DNA of 10,158 bases from CAG-1031 sp964391735 (GTDB lineage: Bacteria; Bacteroidota; Bacteroidia; Bacteroidales; Muribaculaceae): NCBI GenBank assembly GCA_964391735.1, contig CAYMNF010000068.1, forward strand, positions 1 through 10,158. Reading direction: 5' to 3'. Position numbers and translations under genes: made by a program. Below, one piece after another: positions 1 to 7,519 of the stretch (its first letter is position 1; each line of letters opens with the position of its first letter). Under the pieces are notes generated by a model, which was not told the origin of the DNA, ran no database searches, and saw only the letters and a program-made list of their open reading frames with translations.

Positions 1-18
1 GAGAAGTTTTACGGCAAT

Positions 19-49
19 TTTGCCCCTAACACAATTTTTTGTAAATTTG
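19..49 (+). promoter_or_regulatory. Bacteroidota-type promoter (-33 TTTG, -7 TAAATTTG)
   Basis: TTTG at 19-22 and TAAATTTG at 42-49 are separated by 19 bases. This matches the primary sigma consensus of Bacteroidota (-33 TTTG, -7 TAnnTTTG). Transcription would begin at about 54-58, giving a 5' leader of roughly 110 bases before the ATG at 165. It is the only strong consensus promoter I found in the plus-strand gene run, so it may drive the leucine-rich-repeat gene and the genes behind it. The match is seen directly; the start site is inferred. Confidence 0.7.
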
Positions 50-64
50 CACGATATTATATAA

Positions 65-127
65 ACAAGGGAGACACCTCCCCGGGGTGCTTTTTTGAGA
101 GGCCTCCGCACCGTGGTGTGTCCTTGT
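65..127 (+). ncRNA. Structured 5' leader of the LRR gene
   Basis: The predicted leader RNA can fold into a long stem. ACAAGG at 65-70 pairs with CCTTGT at 122-127. After a small internal loop, ACACC at 74-78 pairs with GGTGT at 115-119. Inside it, GGTGC at 86-90 pairs with GCACC at 108-112. A competing small hairpin, CACC 75-78 with GGTG 86-89, is followed by six Ts at 91-96 and looks like a weak intrinsic terminator. The two folds exclude each other. I do not recognise a riboswitch or RNA family. It could be a regulatory leader, an mRNA-stabilising stem or chance. The pairings are seen; the function is unknown. Confidence 0.45.
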
Positions 128-164
128 CTTCTAAATATTTACGAACCAACATTTAATTGAGTAA

Positions 165-1682
165 ATGCGATTTAAAATATTTTGTTTGCTGTCTGTTTGC
201 CTGACCTTAGCCCTCAGCGCACAGGCTTCTCAGCTCACCGTGACATCAACCTCGGGCCAGCTGTCAGGACAGATTACCGACCCCTCGGCCGTAACGTCGC
301 TGACTGTTAACGGTACCATAGATGTCAGGGATCTTGAGTTTATAGAGCAAAAACTGCCGGCTTTGCAGACATTGAATCTGGAAAATGCCACCATCACCTC
401 CCTGCAAAACTACCGCAACCTGCAGTCTTCACAACAGACATTTTCGGCAAATGAGTTGCCGTCAATGATTTTCACCGGCTCAAAGATCAGTTCGATAGTT
501 CTGCCCAAAAACCTGCGCACAATCAGCCCGGGGGCACTTTCCAACACCAACATCACTTCAATCGTCATCCCCACAACCGTTACCCAGATAGGTGCAGCGG
601 CTTTCCAAGGTTGTGACAAGTTGAAGAGCGTAACTGTCCCTGCGTCAGTGACTACCGCCGGCGAGAATATGTTTGACGGGTGTATAGCGTTGAAATCAGC
701 AACCTGGTTGGCCCCTGATATGCCCAACCGCGCTTTTGCCGATTGTGTGTCCCTGACAAAGGTTACACTGGGTGACAACGTCCACTCAATCGGCAATGAG
801 GCTTTCTTGGGCTGTACCGACCTCACGACTGTTGACGGGTTCGGCACCACGTTCCGCTCAATCGGTGACCGCGCATTTTGGGGCACCGGTATCACCGAGA
901 TTGACCTGTCAAACTCAACCTGGATGTCATCAATTGGCGAGGGAGCCTTCGGTCAATGTAAAAACCTTGAGAAAGCCTACTTCCCTGAGGCTGTCGAGCA
1001 GGTTGGCGCATCGGCATTCCTCTCAGACACCTCCCTTACCGACCTCACCGGCATGCAGAGCATCAAGACCGTGCCTACCGCCATGTTGATGAACGCGTCA
1101 GCCGTTACCAACAGCACGGTCCTTGGCCGCCATGCCACCGAGGTTGAGCCGTACGCACTCTATAACGATGCCTCGATAAGCGAACTGTATCTGCCCACCA
1201 ACCTCGCATCAATCGGCGATGAAGCGTTTGCCGGAATGGACGGGCTGAAGGAGATGAAGGGCAGCAACATGCAACAGGTGCCCGAGCTCGGTACTGATGT
1301 CTGGGGGGACCTTAACCGCCCTGACATAACCCTGGTTGTCAACAAAGACATGGCCGACGAGTTTAAAAGCACACCGGTGTGGCAAGATTTTGCCATGAAT
1401 ATCGGGGAGCCTGACGGCAATGGCGATATAATCTCGCTGGACCCGGCACAGGTTGTTGAGCCCGGGCTGGAGGTGACCATGCGTGGCGACATCCTCTACA
1501 TTGCCACTGCTCAAGAAAACGCACTGGGCAAGGTTGCCGTATATGATATTGACGGGCGCTTGCTGGCGGTTGTCAACAGCCACACCAACACTGCCGAGTT
1601 TGACACTCGCCGTTGGCCGTCAACAAACATCTTCATTGTAAACACAGCATTGGGCAACGCCAAGATAGCACGTAACTTCTGA
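165..1682 (+). CDS. Secreted BspA-type leucine-rich-repeat protein with C-terminal sorting tail
   Basis: The 505-residue product begins with a Sec signal peptide (MRFKIF, then a hydrophobic stretch to LALSAQA, cleavage near residue 22). Residues ~108-365 hold LRR_5/BspA-type repeats, each with the pattern 'IP..V..IG..AF.GC..L..V', for example around 134-152 and 206-222. A segment at ~388-413 (VVNKDMADEFK...W) is typical of the end of BspA repeat domains. The last ~70 residues (VAVYDIDGRLLAVV at 457-470, ending KIARNF) resemble the type IX secretion C-terminal tail, so surface display or release is likely. BspA relatives bind host proteins or other cells in some oral and gut bacteria; the ligand here is unknown. 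The ATG at 165 gives a complete signal peptide. The stop lies 20 bases before trmB. Confidence 0.85.
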   Translation: MRFKIFCLLSVCLTLALSAQASQLTVTSTSGQLSGQITDPSAVTSLTVNGTIDVRDLEFIEQKLPALQTLNLENATITSLQNYRNLQSSQQTFSANELPSMIFTGSKISSIVLPKNLRTISPGALSNTNITSIVIPTTVTQIGAAAFQGCDKLKSVTVPASVTTAGENMFDGCIALKSATWLAPDMPNRAFADCVSLTKVTLGDNVHSIGNEAFLGCTDLTTVDGFGTTFRSIGDRAFWGTGITEIDLSNSTWMSSIGEGAFGQCKNLEKAYFPEAVEQVGASAFLSDTSLTDLTGMQSIKTVPTAMLMNASAVTNSTVLGRHATEVEPYALYNDASISELYLPTNLASIGDEAFAGMDGLKEMKGSNMQQVPELGTDVWGDLNRPDITLVVNKDMADEFKSTPVWQDFAMNIGEPDGNGDIISLDPAQVVEPGLEVTMRGDILYIATAQENALGKVAVYDIDGRLLAVVNSHTNTAEFDTRRWPSTNIFIVNTALGNAKIARNF

Positions 1683-1702
1683 CGTCATACCCCCGGCCGA
1701 CA

Positions 1703-2482
1703 ATGGGAAAAAACAAGCTGAAGAAATTTGCCGAGTTAGAGGGAATGGGGTGTGTATATCAATACCCCTTCCGCACTTTATCCCCCGGGGCTCCCTGCCC
1801 CATGCGCGGAAAGTGGCACAGCGAGGTCTTTAAGAACGACAACCCCATTGTGCTTGAGTTAGGGTGCGGGAAAGGGGAATACACCGTTGGCCTGGCCCGG
1901 GAGTTTCCCGACAAAAATTTTATTGGCATAGACATCAAGGGCGCAAGGATGTATACCGGCGCCAAGACAGTTGAGCAACAGGGATTGAGGAATGCTGCAT
2001 TTCTGCGCACCTCCATCGAGTTGCTTGACCGTTTTTTTGCCCCCGGTGAGGTTGCCGAAATTTGGATAACCTTTGCCGACCCGCAGATGAAGAAGCGCAA
2101 CAAGCGCCTAACCGGTACACGTTTCCAGGAGATGTACCGCCGCATTTTGCCCGAACAGGGTGGTGTGTTGCACCTCAAGAGCGACAGCCCGTTCCTCACC
2201 ACCTACACCCATGATGTCATCAAGCTCAACAATCTGCCACTGCTTGCGCGCATTGCCGATGTGCACAATACCGAGCTGGCCGACGAGCATAGGCATCTCG
2301 ACAGCATACTGACGCACTATGAGCGCCAATGGATTGACCGCGGCCTTTCCATAAAATACCTCAGTTGGATGCTTCAGCCCGGTGAGGCACTCATTGAGCC
2401 TGAGAGTGACCCAGAGCCTGACACATACCGCAGCTATGCACGCGGCACATTGCAGATGAATATTGCCCCGTCTGAGAACTAA
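1703..2482 (+). CDS. trmB: tRNA (guanine-N7-)-methyltransferase TrmB
   Basis: This is a cytoplasmic SAM-dependent enzyme that makes m7G at position 46 in the variable loop of tRNAs. The 259-residue protein has the SAM-binding glycine motif ELGCGKGEY at 52-60, the acidic strand IGIDIKG at 74-80 and the family motif region FADPQMKKRNKR at 124-135. In enterobacterial TrmB the corresponding motif reads DPWHKK; the Q/M version is, as I recall it, normal in Bacteroidota. The N-terminus MGKNKLKKFAE also matches Bacteroidota relatives and supports the ATG at 1703. The acidic C-terminal stretch (EPESDPEPD) and final ~20 residues look like a non-conserved extension. The gene starts 20 bases after the LRR gene and ends 33 bases before mrp, so it is probably co-transcribed with both. 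Confidence 0.95.
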   Translation: MGKNKLKKFAELEGMGCVYQYPFRTLSPGAPCPMRGKWHSEVFKNDNPIVLELGCGKGEYTVGLAREFPDKNFIGIDIKGARMYTGAKTVEQQGLRNAAFLRTSIELLDRFFAPGEVAEIWITFADPQMKKRNKRLTGTRFQEMYRRILPEQGGVLHLKSDSPFLTTYTHDVIKLNNLPLLARIADVHNTELADEHRHLDSILTHYERQWIDRGLSIKYLSWMLQPGEALIEPESDPEPDTYRSYARGTLQMNIAPSEN

Positions 2483-2515
2483 ATTACCGAATCACCGCTA
2501 ACAAACTGAATATCA

Positions 2516-3616
2516 ATGTCAGAGACCCTATACCCAAAACTCATCCTTGAAGCACTTGAGACGGTGCGCTACCCCGGTACCGGCAAGAACATAGTTGAAG
2601 CCGGCATGGTAGAGGATGACATGCGCATTGACGGACGCAAAGTCAGTTTCTCGCTGATATTTGACAAGTCAACCGACCCGTTCATACGATCGCTGATAAA
2701 GTCGGCGCAGGCGGCCATCCACACCTACATCGCACGCGACATTGAGGTTGACATCAATGTAAAAACCCGTCAACCGGCTCCCAAGCCTGCCGAGACCCCG
2801 TTGAAGGATGTCAAGAATATAATAGGAATAAGTTCGGGTAAAGGTGGTGTCGGAAAATCAACCGTAGCTGCCAATCTTGCCGTGAGCCTTGCCCGCCAGG
2901 GGTATAAGGTTGGCCTGTTGGACGCTGATATTTTCGGCCCCTCGGTACCCAAAATGTTCGGCGTTGAGGATGAGCAGCTGTTCTTGCACAACGTTGACGG
3001 CAGGGATCTGATTATCCCCATTGAAAAATATGGTGTCAAGTTGCTGTCAATCGGTTTCTTGGTTGACAAAAACCGCGCAGTGATGTGGCGTGGCACCATG
3101 GCGTCAACAGCCCTCAAGCAGCTGATTTCTGACGCTGACTGGGGTGAGCTTGATTACTTTTTGATTGATATGCCCCCCGGCACAAGCGATATACACCTGA
3201 CGCTGGTGCAGACACTGCCCCTGACCGGGGTGGTTGTTGTGACAACGCCGCAGGAGGTTGCCCTGGCCGATGCCCGCAAGGGTATAGCAATGTTCAAGGA
3301 TGACAAAGTGAACGTCCCCGTCCTCGGGATAATAGAGAATATGGCTTGGTTTACCCCTGAAAGACACCCCGAGGAGAAGTACTTCCTGTTTGGGAAAGAC
3401 GGGGGTGTGAAACTTGCTGAGGAAACGGGGGTAAAGTTGTTGGGACAAATCCCTGTGGTAGCCGACATAGCCCGGCAGAGCGACAACGGTTCACCCATTG
3501 CCCTTGAGGACTCTATAACCGGCGAGGCCTTCCGCCATGTAGCCCGCGAGTTGACAGAGGCGGTTGAACGCCGCAACAGCGAGCTGCCACCCACCTCAAA
3601 AGTTGAGACCCACTAA
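2516..3616 (+). CDS. mrp: Mrp/ApbC/NBP35-family P-loop ATPase (cysteine-free)
   Basis: The 366-residue cytoplasmic protein has an N-terminal MIP18/DUF59-like domain (~7-83), then a ParA/MinD-type ATPase. It shows the deviant Walker A SGKGGVGKST at 107-116, DADIFGPSVPKMFG at 136-149, RGTMAS at 192-197 and LIDMPPGTSD at 216-225. Family members such as Salmonella ApbC, archaeal and eukaryotic NBP35 and mitochondrial Ind1 carry and deliver Fe-S clusters, using a C-terminal CxxC. Here the corresponding stretch after ENM (274-293) has no cysteine, and the whole protein contains none. A cysteine-bridged cluster therefore cannot form, and the Fe-S carrier role should not be assumed. Length and all nucleotide-binding motifs are otherwise normal. 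The ATG at 2516 is the first in-frame start and gives a full DUF59 domain. Confidence 0.93.
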   Translation: MSETLYPKLILEALETVRYPGTGKNIVEAGMVEDDMRIDGRKVSFSLIFDKSTDPFIRSLIKSAQAAIHTYIARDIEVDINVKTRQPAPKPAETPLKDVKNIIGISSGKGGVGKSTVAANLAVSLARQGYKVGLLDADIFGPSVPKMFGVEDEQLFLHNVDGRDLIIPIEKYGVKLLSIGFLVDKNRAVMWRGTMASTALKQLISDADWGELDYFLIDMPPGTSDIHLTLVQTLPLTGVVVVTTPQEVALADARKGIAMFKDDKVNVPVLGIIENMAWFTPERHPEEKYFLFGKDGGVKLAEETGVKLLGQIPVVADIARQSDNGSPIALEDSITGEAFRHVARELTEAVERRNSELPPTSKVETH

Positions 3617-3668
3617 CTTTCAACATCCTACTCTGCCTCATTTCCAATCCCTATAAGCAAAACCCTCA

Positions 3669-5357
3669 ATGAAGAAATTTTCCCTAATATTCACGGCTGC
3701 GGTTCTTACCCTTGCAGTGTGCCACGCCGCCATACCCGGGGGATATTACAATGACCTTGACGGCATAACCTCACCCTCGCAGCTGAAGACGGCCTTGTGC
3801 AACATCATAAATCCACACACCGCACCGGGCAGCTCCTCGGCCTACAGCTCATACTATAACAACCTGCCTACCTACTTCCGCCAGACCGACGTTAAGCCTG
3901 AGACTGACTTTTGGTGGGATATGTACAGTGACATGGACGTCAACATCAACGGCCAGTTCGGGCAGTATATGAACCGTGAGCACTCCTTCCCGAAGAGCTG
4001 GTGGGGAGGCTCCACCTCTATCCCCGCCTATGTTGACCTCAACCACCTGTACCCCGGCAATGCGCGGGCCAACCAGGCCAAAAGCAACTATCCGCTGGGC
4101 GAGGTCAACCTCAGCGAGGCTGTCAATTTCAATAACGGTGTGTCAATAATAGGATATGCCGTTACCGGACAAGGTGGCGGTGCCAAATATGTTTTTGAAC
4201 CGGCTGATGAATACAAAGGTGACTTTGCACGCACATATTTCTACATGGTGACATGTTACCAGGACCTGACATGGAGCTACCTGTACATGCTTCAGCAAAA
4301 CAAATACCCCACCCTCTCACCCTGGGCAAGCGAGATGCTGCTGCGGTGGAGCCGAGAGGACCCCGTCAGCGAGAAAGAGATTAATCGTAACGAGGCCGTA
4401 TATAAGATTCAGAACAACCGCAACCCCTTTATTGACATGCCGGGGCTTGAGGAGTATATCTGGGGTAAAAAACAGGGTGAGAAGTTTGAGATTGCCAACA
4501 CACTGCCAGGCTCAGAGCCCAACCTTTTCTCCCCTACCGACGGGCAGGCACTGGACTTTGGCGAATGTGCCACGGGCAAGCATGTTGACAGCTTTTTATT
4601 GTTCCGTGGCGAAAATCTCTCAGGCAACATTTCACTGCTTCTGACCGGACCCAACAAGGGTGAGTTCAGCCTTGAGACCACCCAACTGAATTCTGACCTG
4701 GTAAATCAACCGGGCGGCTATCAGCTGCGCGTACGGTTCAGCCCCAAAAGTGTGGGTAAGAAGGAGGCCTCACTGACCATCTATGATGTCTCAGGCTGGG
4801 GGGCAGAGTCTATGTCAATTCAGCTCATTGCCGAGGCATTCCCCGTTCCCACCCTTAGCGTCATCAAAGCCCTGCCGGCAAGTGACGTCACATCAACGTC
4901 ATACATCGCAAACTGGGAGGCACCGGCCAATGAGGTGGTAGACTATTATCTGGTTAACCGCACCCGCTACATTGATGGCAAGGCTGAGGTTGAGCAGATT
5001 ATGGCTGAGGGGAATGCAGCTGCCATTAATGATTATGACCCCACGGTAAATGAGTCTTATACCGTGCAGTCAGTACGCCTGGGATATCGCTCGGAACCCT
5101 CAAACGTTATCTATGTAAACGGTTCGGGGCTTCAGGAGGTCCTCAATGAGCAGCCGCTGGTAGTCGAGGTCTACCCCGGCAGCCTGCGCATTGTTTGCGG
5201 TGACGAGCAGACTAACCTGTGCATTTATGACCTGTCGGGGTGCCGCGTGATGACGTTAGCCACGGTAACCCGCAACCTTGACATATCTTTGCCTCTGGGG
5301 GCCTACTTCATCACCACTGACCAGCACCATACCCCGGTGAAGGTTTTGGTACGATAA
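3669..5357 (+). CDS. Secreted endonuclease I family nuclease with C-terminal accessory domains and sorting tail
   Basis: The 562-residue protein starts with a signal peptide (MKKFSLIF...LAVCHA, cleavage near residue 20-21). Residues ~22-268 form an endonuclease I (EndA/NucM/Vvn-like, His-Me finger) domain. NREHSFPKSWW at 102-112 carries the catalytic Glu-His, DLNHLYPGNARANQAKSNYPLGEV at 123-146 carries the metal-binding Asn/His region, and DPVSEKEINRNE with NNRNPFID at 231-256 closes the fold. These enzymes are metal-dependent and cut DNA and RNA with little specificity outside the cytoplasm. Beyond this, ~285-390 looks like an Ig-like 'choice-of-anchor' beta domain, ~394-484 like a fibronectin-III-type domain, and ~497-562 (CIYDLSGCRVMTL, ending KVLVR) like a type IX secretion tail. 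Typical EndA is only ~230 residues. A role in scavenging DNA for nucleotides or phosphate is inferred. It lies 52 bases after mrp. Confidence 0.9.
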   Translation: MKKFSLIFTAAVLTLAVCHAAIPGGYYNDLDGITSPSQLKTALCNIINPHTAPGSSSAYSSYYNNLPTYFRQTDVKPETDFWWDMYSDMDVNINGQFGQYMNREHSFPKSWWGGSTSIPAYVDLNHLYPGNARANQAKSNYPLGEVNLSEAVNFNNGVSIIGYAVTGQGGGAKYVFEPADEYKGDFARTYFYMVTCYQDLTWSYLYMLQQNKYPTLSPWASEMLLRWSREDPVSEKEINRNEAVYKIQNNRNPFIDMPGLEEYIWGKKQGEKFEIANTLPGSEPNLFSPTDGQALDFGECATGKHVDSFLLFRGENLSGNISLLLTGPNKGEFSLETTQLNSDLVNQPGGYQLRVRFSPKSVGKKEASLTIYDVSGWGAESMSIQLIAEAFPVPTLSVIKALPASDVTSTSYIANWEAPANEVVDYYLVNRTRYIDGKAEVEQIMAEGNAAAINDYDPTVNESYTVQSVRLGYRSEPSNVIYVNGSGLQEVLNEQPLVVEVYPGSLRIVCGDEQTNLCIYDLSGCRVMTLATVTRNLDISLPLGAYFITTDQHHTPVKVLVR

Positions 5358-5440
5358 TTAGTTGCCATTACCCCGGTAAGCTATCAACAAATAAAGTAGT
5401 AAAATAAAAAATTCCCCTCTCCATCAACAACATAAAAGCA

Positions 5441-7477
5441 ATGGAAAAGAAAAGGACACTCATCACCACGGCACTGCCATACGCCAACGGGCCGGTGCAC
5501 ATCGGACACCTGGCCGGCGTTTACGTCCCGGCTGACATATATGCTCGCTACCTGCGGCTGCGTGGCCGCGATGTGCTTATGATTGGCGGTAGCGACGAGC
5601 ATGGTGTACCTATTACCCTGCGCGCCCGTAAAGAGGGGGTGACACCACAAGACATTGTTGACCGTTACCATACCCTTATAAAAGATTCGATGGAGGGGTT
5701 AGGCATTTCTTTTGATATATACTCTCGCACCACCTCAGACATTCACCGGGAGACTGCCTCAGAGTTCTTCAGGCACCTGTATGACAAGGGTGAGTTTACC
5801 CGCCAGACCTCGCTGCAGCCCTATGACGAGGTTGCCGGGGAGTTCCTTGCCGACCGCTATGTTGTGGGCACTTGCCCCAAGTGCGGGGCTGAAGGCGCAT
5901 ACGGCGACCAATGCGAAAAATGCGGAAGCTCGCTCAGTGCAAACGAGCTGATAAATCCACGTTCAGCGTTGACCGATGCCCCCATCACCATGCGCGAGAC
6001 AACACACTGGTATCTGCCGCTTGATAAGTGGGAGGATGCACTGCGTCATTGGATTATTGACGGCCACAAAGAGTGGAAAACCAATGTGTACGGGCAGTGC
6101 AAAAGCTGGCTTGACGGCGGATTGCAACCGCGTGCCGTGAGCCGCGACCTGAACTGGGGCGTTCCCGTCCCGGTTGAGGGTGCCGAGGGGAAAGTGCTGT
6201 ACGTGTGGTTTGACGCTCCCATCGGCTACATTTCAAACACCAAGGAACTAATCGGCGAGGGCTGGGAAAAATGGTGGAAAGACCCCGAAACCCGCATCAT
6301 AAACTTTATAGGAAAGGATAACATTGTTTTCCATTGCATCGTCTTCCCGGCCATGCTGATGGCATACGGCGACAATTTCCAGTTGCCTGACAATGTCCCG
6401 GCCAACGAGTTCCTGAATCTGGAGGGTCGCAAGATATCCACCTCAAAGAACTGGGCGGTCTGGCTGCATGAGTACCTCAAGGACTTCCCCGGCAAGCAGG
6501 ATGTTCTGCGTTATGTCCTCACTGCCAATGCCCCTGAGGCCAAAGACAATGACTTTACCTGGGCATCGTTCCAGAACCACAATAACAGCGAGCTTGTGGC
6601 TGTGCTTGGCAACTTTGTGAACCGCGCGCTGGTGCTTACCCACAAGTATTTTGGTGGCGTTGTTCCGCAAGCCGCTACTCCTACCGACACCGATACCGCG
6701 CTTTTTGCCGATGAGCAGGCTGCCATTGCCAACCTTGAGCAGGCAATTGAGACGTTCCACTTCCGCGACGCGCTCAAGAATGCCATGGAGCTTGCCCGCA
6801 TGGGCAACCGCTACCTGCAGGAGTGTGAACCCTGGAAACTGTGGAAGACTGACCCCGAACGTACCGCCGCCGTTCTGCACAATGCCGTTGAGCTGTGCGC
6901 CTATCTGGCGGTTGCTATCGAGCCGTTTATGCCGTTTACCTCACAAAAGCTTGCCAAGACCCTGGGATTGGACAAACTAAACTGGGAGATGCTGCATAAC
7001 CCCAAACCACTTGCCCCCGGCACACAGATAGGTGAACCGGAACTGCTGTTTGAGAAGATTGAGGATGCTGCCATTGAGGCACAGATTCAACGACTGAAGG
7101 ACACCGATGAGGCCAACAAAGCCTCAGAATGGAAGCCCGAGCCCCAGGCCCCGGATGTTGACTTTGACACCTTTACCCGCTGTGACCTGCGTGTTGGAAC
7201 GGTGGTTGAGTGTGAAAAGGTACCCAAGACAGACAAATTGCTTAGGTTCCTGATTGATGACGGCATGGAAAAGCGCACCATTGTGAGCGGCATTGCAAAG
7301 TACTATAAACCCGAGGAACTTGTTGGCAAGCAAGTGGTGTTTATAGCCAACCTGCCTCCCCGCAAGTTGCGCGGCATCACCAGTTGCGGCATGCTGCTGT
7401 CAGCTGTCAATGCCGACGGCTCACTGACGTTGCTTTCAACCCTGTCTGACGTTACGCCCGGTGCAAAAATCGGATAA
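5441..7477 (+). CDS. metG: Methionyl-tRNA synthetase (MetRS) with C-terminal tRNA-binding domain
   Basis: This class I aminoacyl-tRNA synthetase charges tRNA-Met, including the initiator, with methionine in the cytoplasm. The 678-residue protein has the HIGH signature (VHIGH at 19-23), a zinc knuckle CPKC...CEKC (Cys145, 148, 158, 161) in the connective peptide, and the second ATP-binding signature as KISTSK at 331-336 instead of the textbook KMSKS. The alpha-helical anticodon-binding domain covers roughly 370-540. An EMAPII/Trbp111-like OB-fold dimerisation and tRNA-binding domain follows at ~573-678 (DLRVGTVVECEKVPKTDKL start, SCGMLLSA near the end). Length and domain order match dimeric bacterial MetRS. 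The ATG at 5441 sits just before the conserved LITTALPYANGP start and after an A-rich, SD-less leader. Only 42 bases separate it from ansA. Confidence 0.97.
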   Translation: MEKKRTLITTALPYANGPVHIGHLAGVYVPADIYARYLRLRGRDVLMIGGSDEHGVPITLRARKEGVTPQDIVDRYHTLIKDSMEGLGISFDIYSRTTSDIHRETASEFFRHLYDKGEFTRQTSLQPYDEVAGEFLADRYVVGTCPKCGAEGAYGDQCEKCGSSLSANELINPRSALTDAPITMRETTHWYLPLDKWEDALRHWIIDGHKEWKTNVYGQCKSWLDGGLQPRAVSRDLNWGVPVPVEGAEGKVLYVWFDAPIGYISNTKELIGEGWEKWWKDPETRIINFIGKDNIVFHCIVFPAMLMAYGDNFQLPDNVPANEFLNLEGRKISTSKNWAVWLHEYLKDFPGKQDVLRYVLTANAPEAKDNDFTWASFQNHNNSELVAVLGNFVNRALVLTHKYFGGVVPQAATPTDTDTALFADEQAAIANLEQAIETFHFRDALKNAMELARMGNRYLQECEPWKLWKTDPERTAAVLHNAVELCAYLAVAIEPFMPFTSQKLAKTLGLDKLNWEMLHNPKPLAPGTQIGEPELLFEKIEDAAIEAQIQRLKDTDEANKASEWKPEPQAPDVDFDTFTRCDLRVGTVVECEKVPKTDKLLRFLIDDGMEKRTIVSGIAKYYKPEELVGKQVVFIANLPPRKLRGITSCGMLLSAVNADGSLTLLSTLSDVTPGAKIG

Positions 7478-7519
7478 AAATCAACCTTTTTAACCTACCC
7501 ACCCCTCCCCCACGCTGCT

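Noticed and set aside
84..112. GGGGTGC ... GAGA, reminiscent of the start of a TPP riboswitch
   Set aside because: The essential CTGAGA form and the downstream CCTGAT...GCCAGCG half are missing, and the downstream gene is not related to thiamine.
410..895. 161-codon minus-strand frame opposite the LRR gene
   Set aside because: Shadow of the repeat-containing gene, with no recognisable domain and no plausible promoter.
3714..3731. LAVC in the nuclease signal peptide as a possible lipobox
   Set aside because: Val before Cys does not fit the Gly/Ala/Ser requirement, and AVCHA offers a normal signal peptidase I site. The C-terminal sorting tail also argues against a lipid anchor.
5368..5379. 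TTACCCCGGTAA palindrome between the nuclease gene and metG
   Set aside because: The stem is only five base pairs with a two-base loop and no following T-tract, so it is not a credible terminator; no operator evidence.
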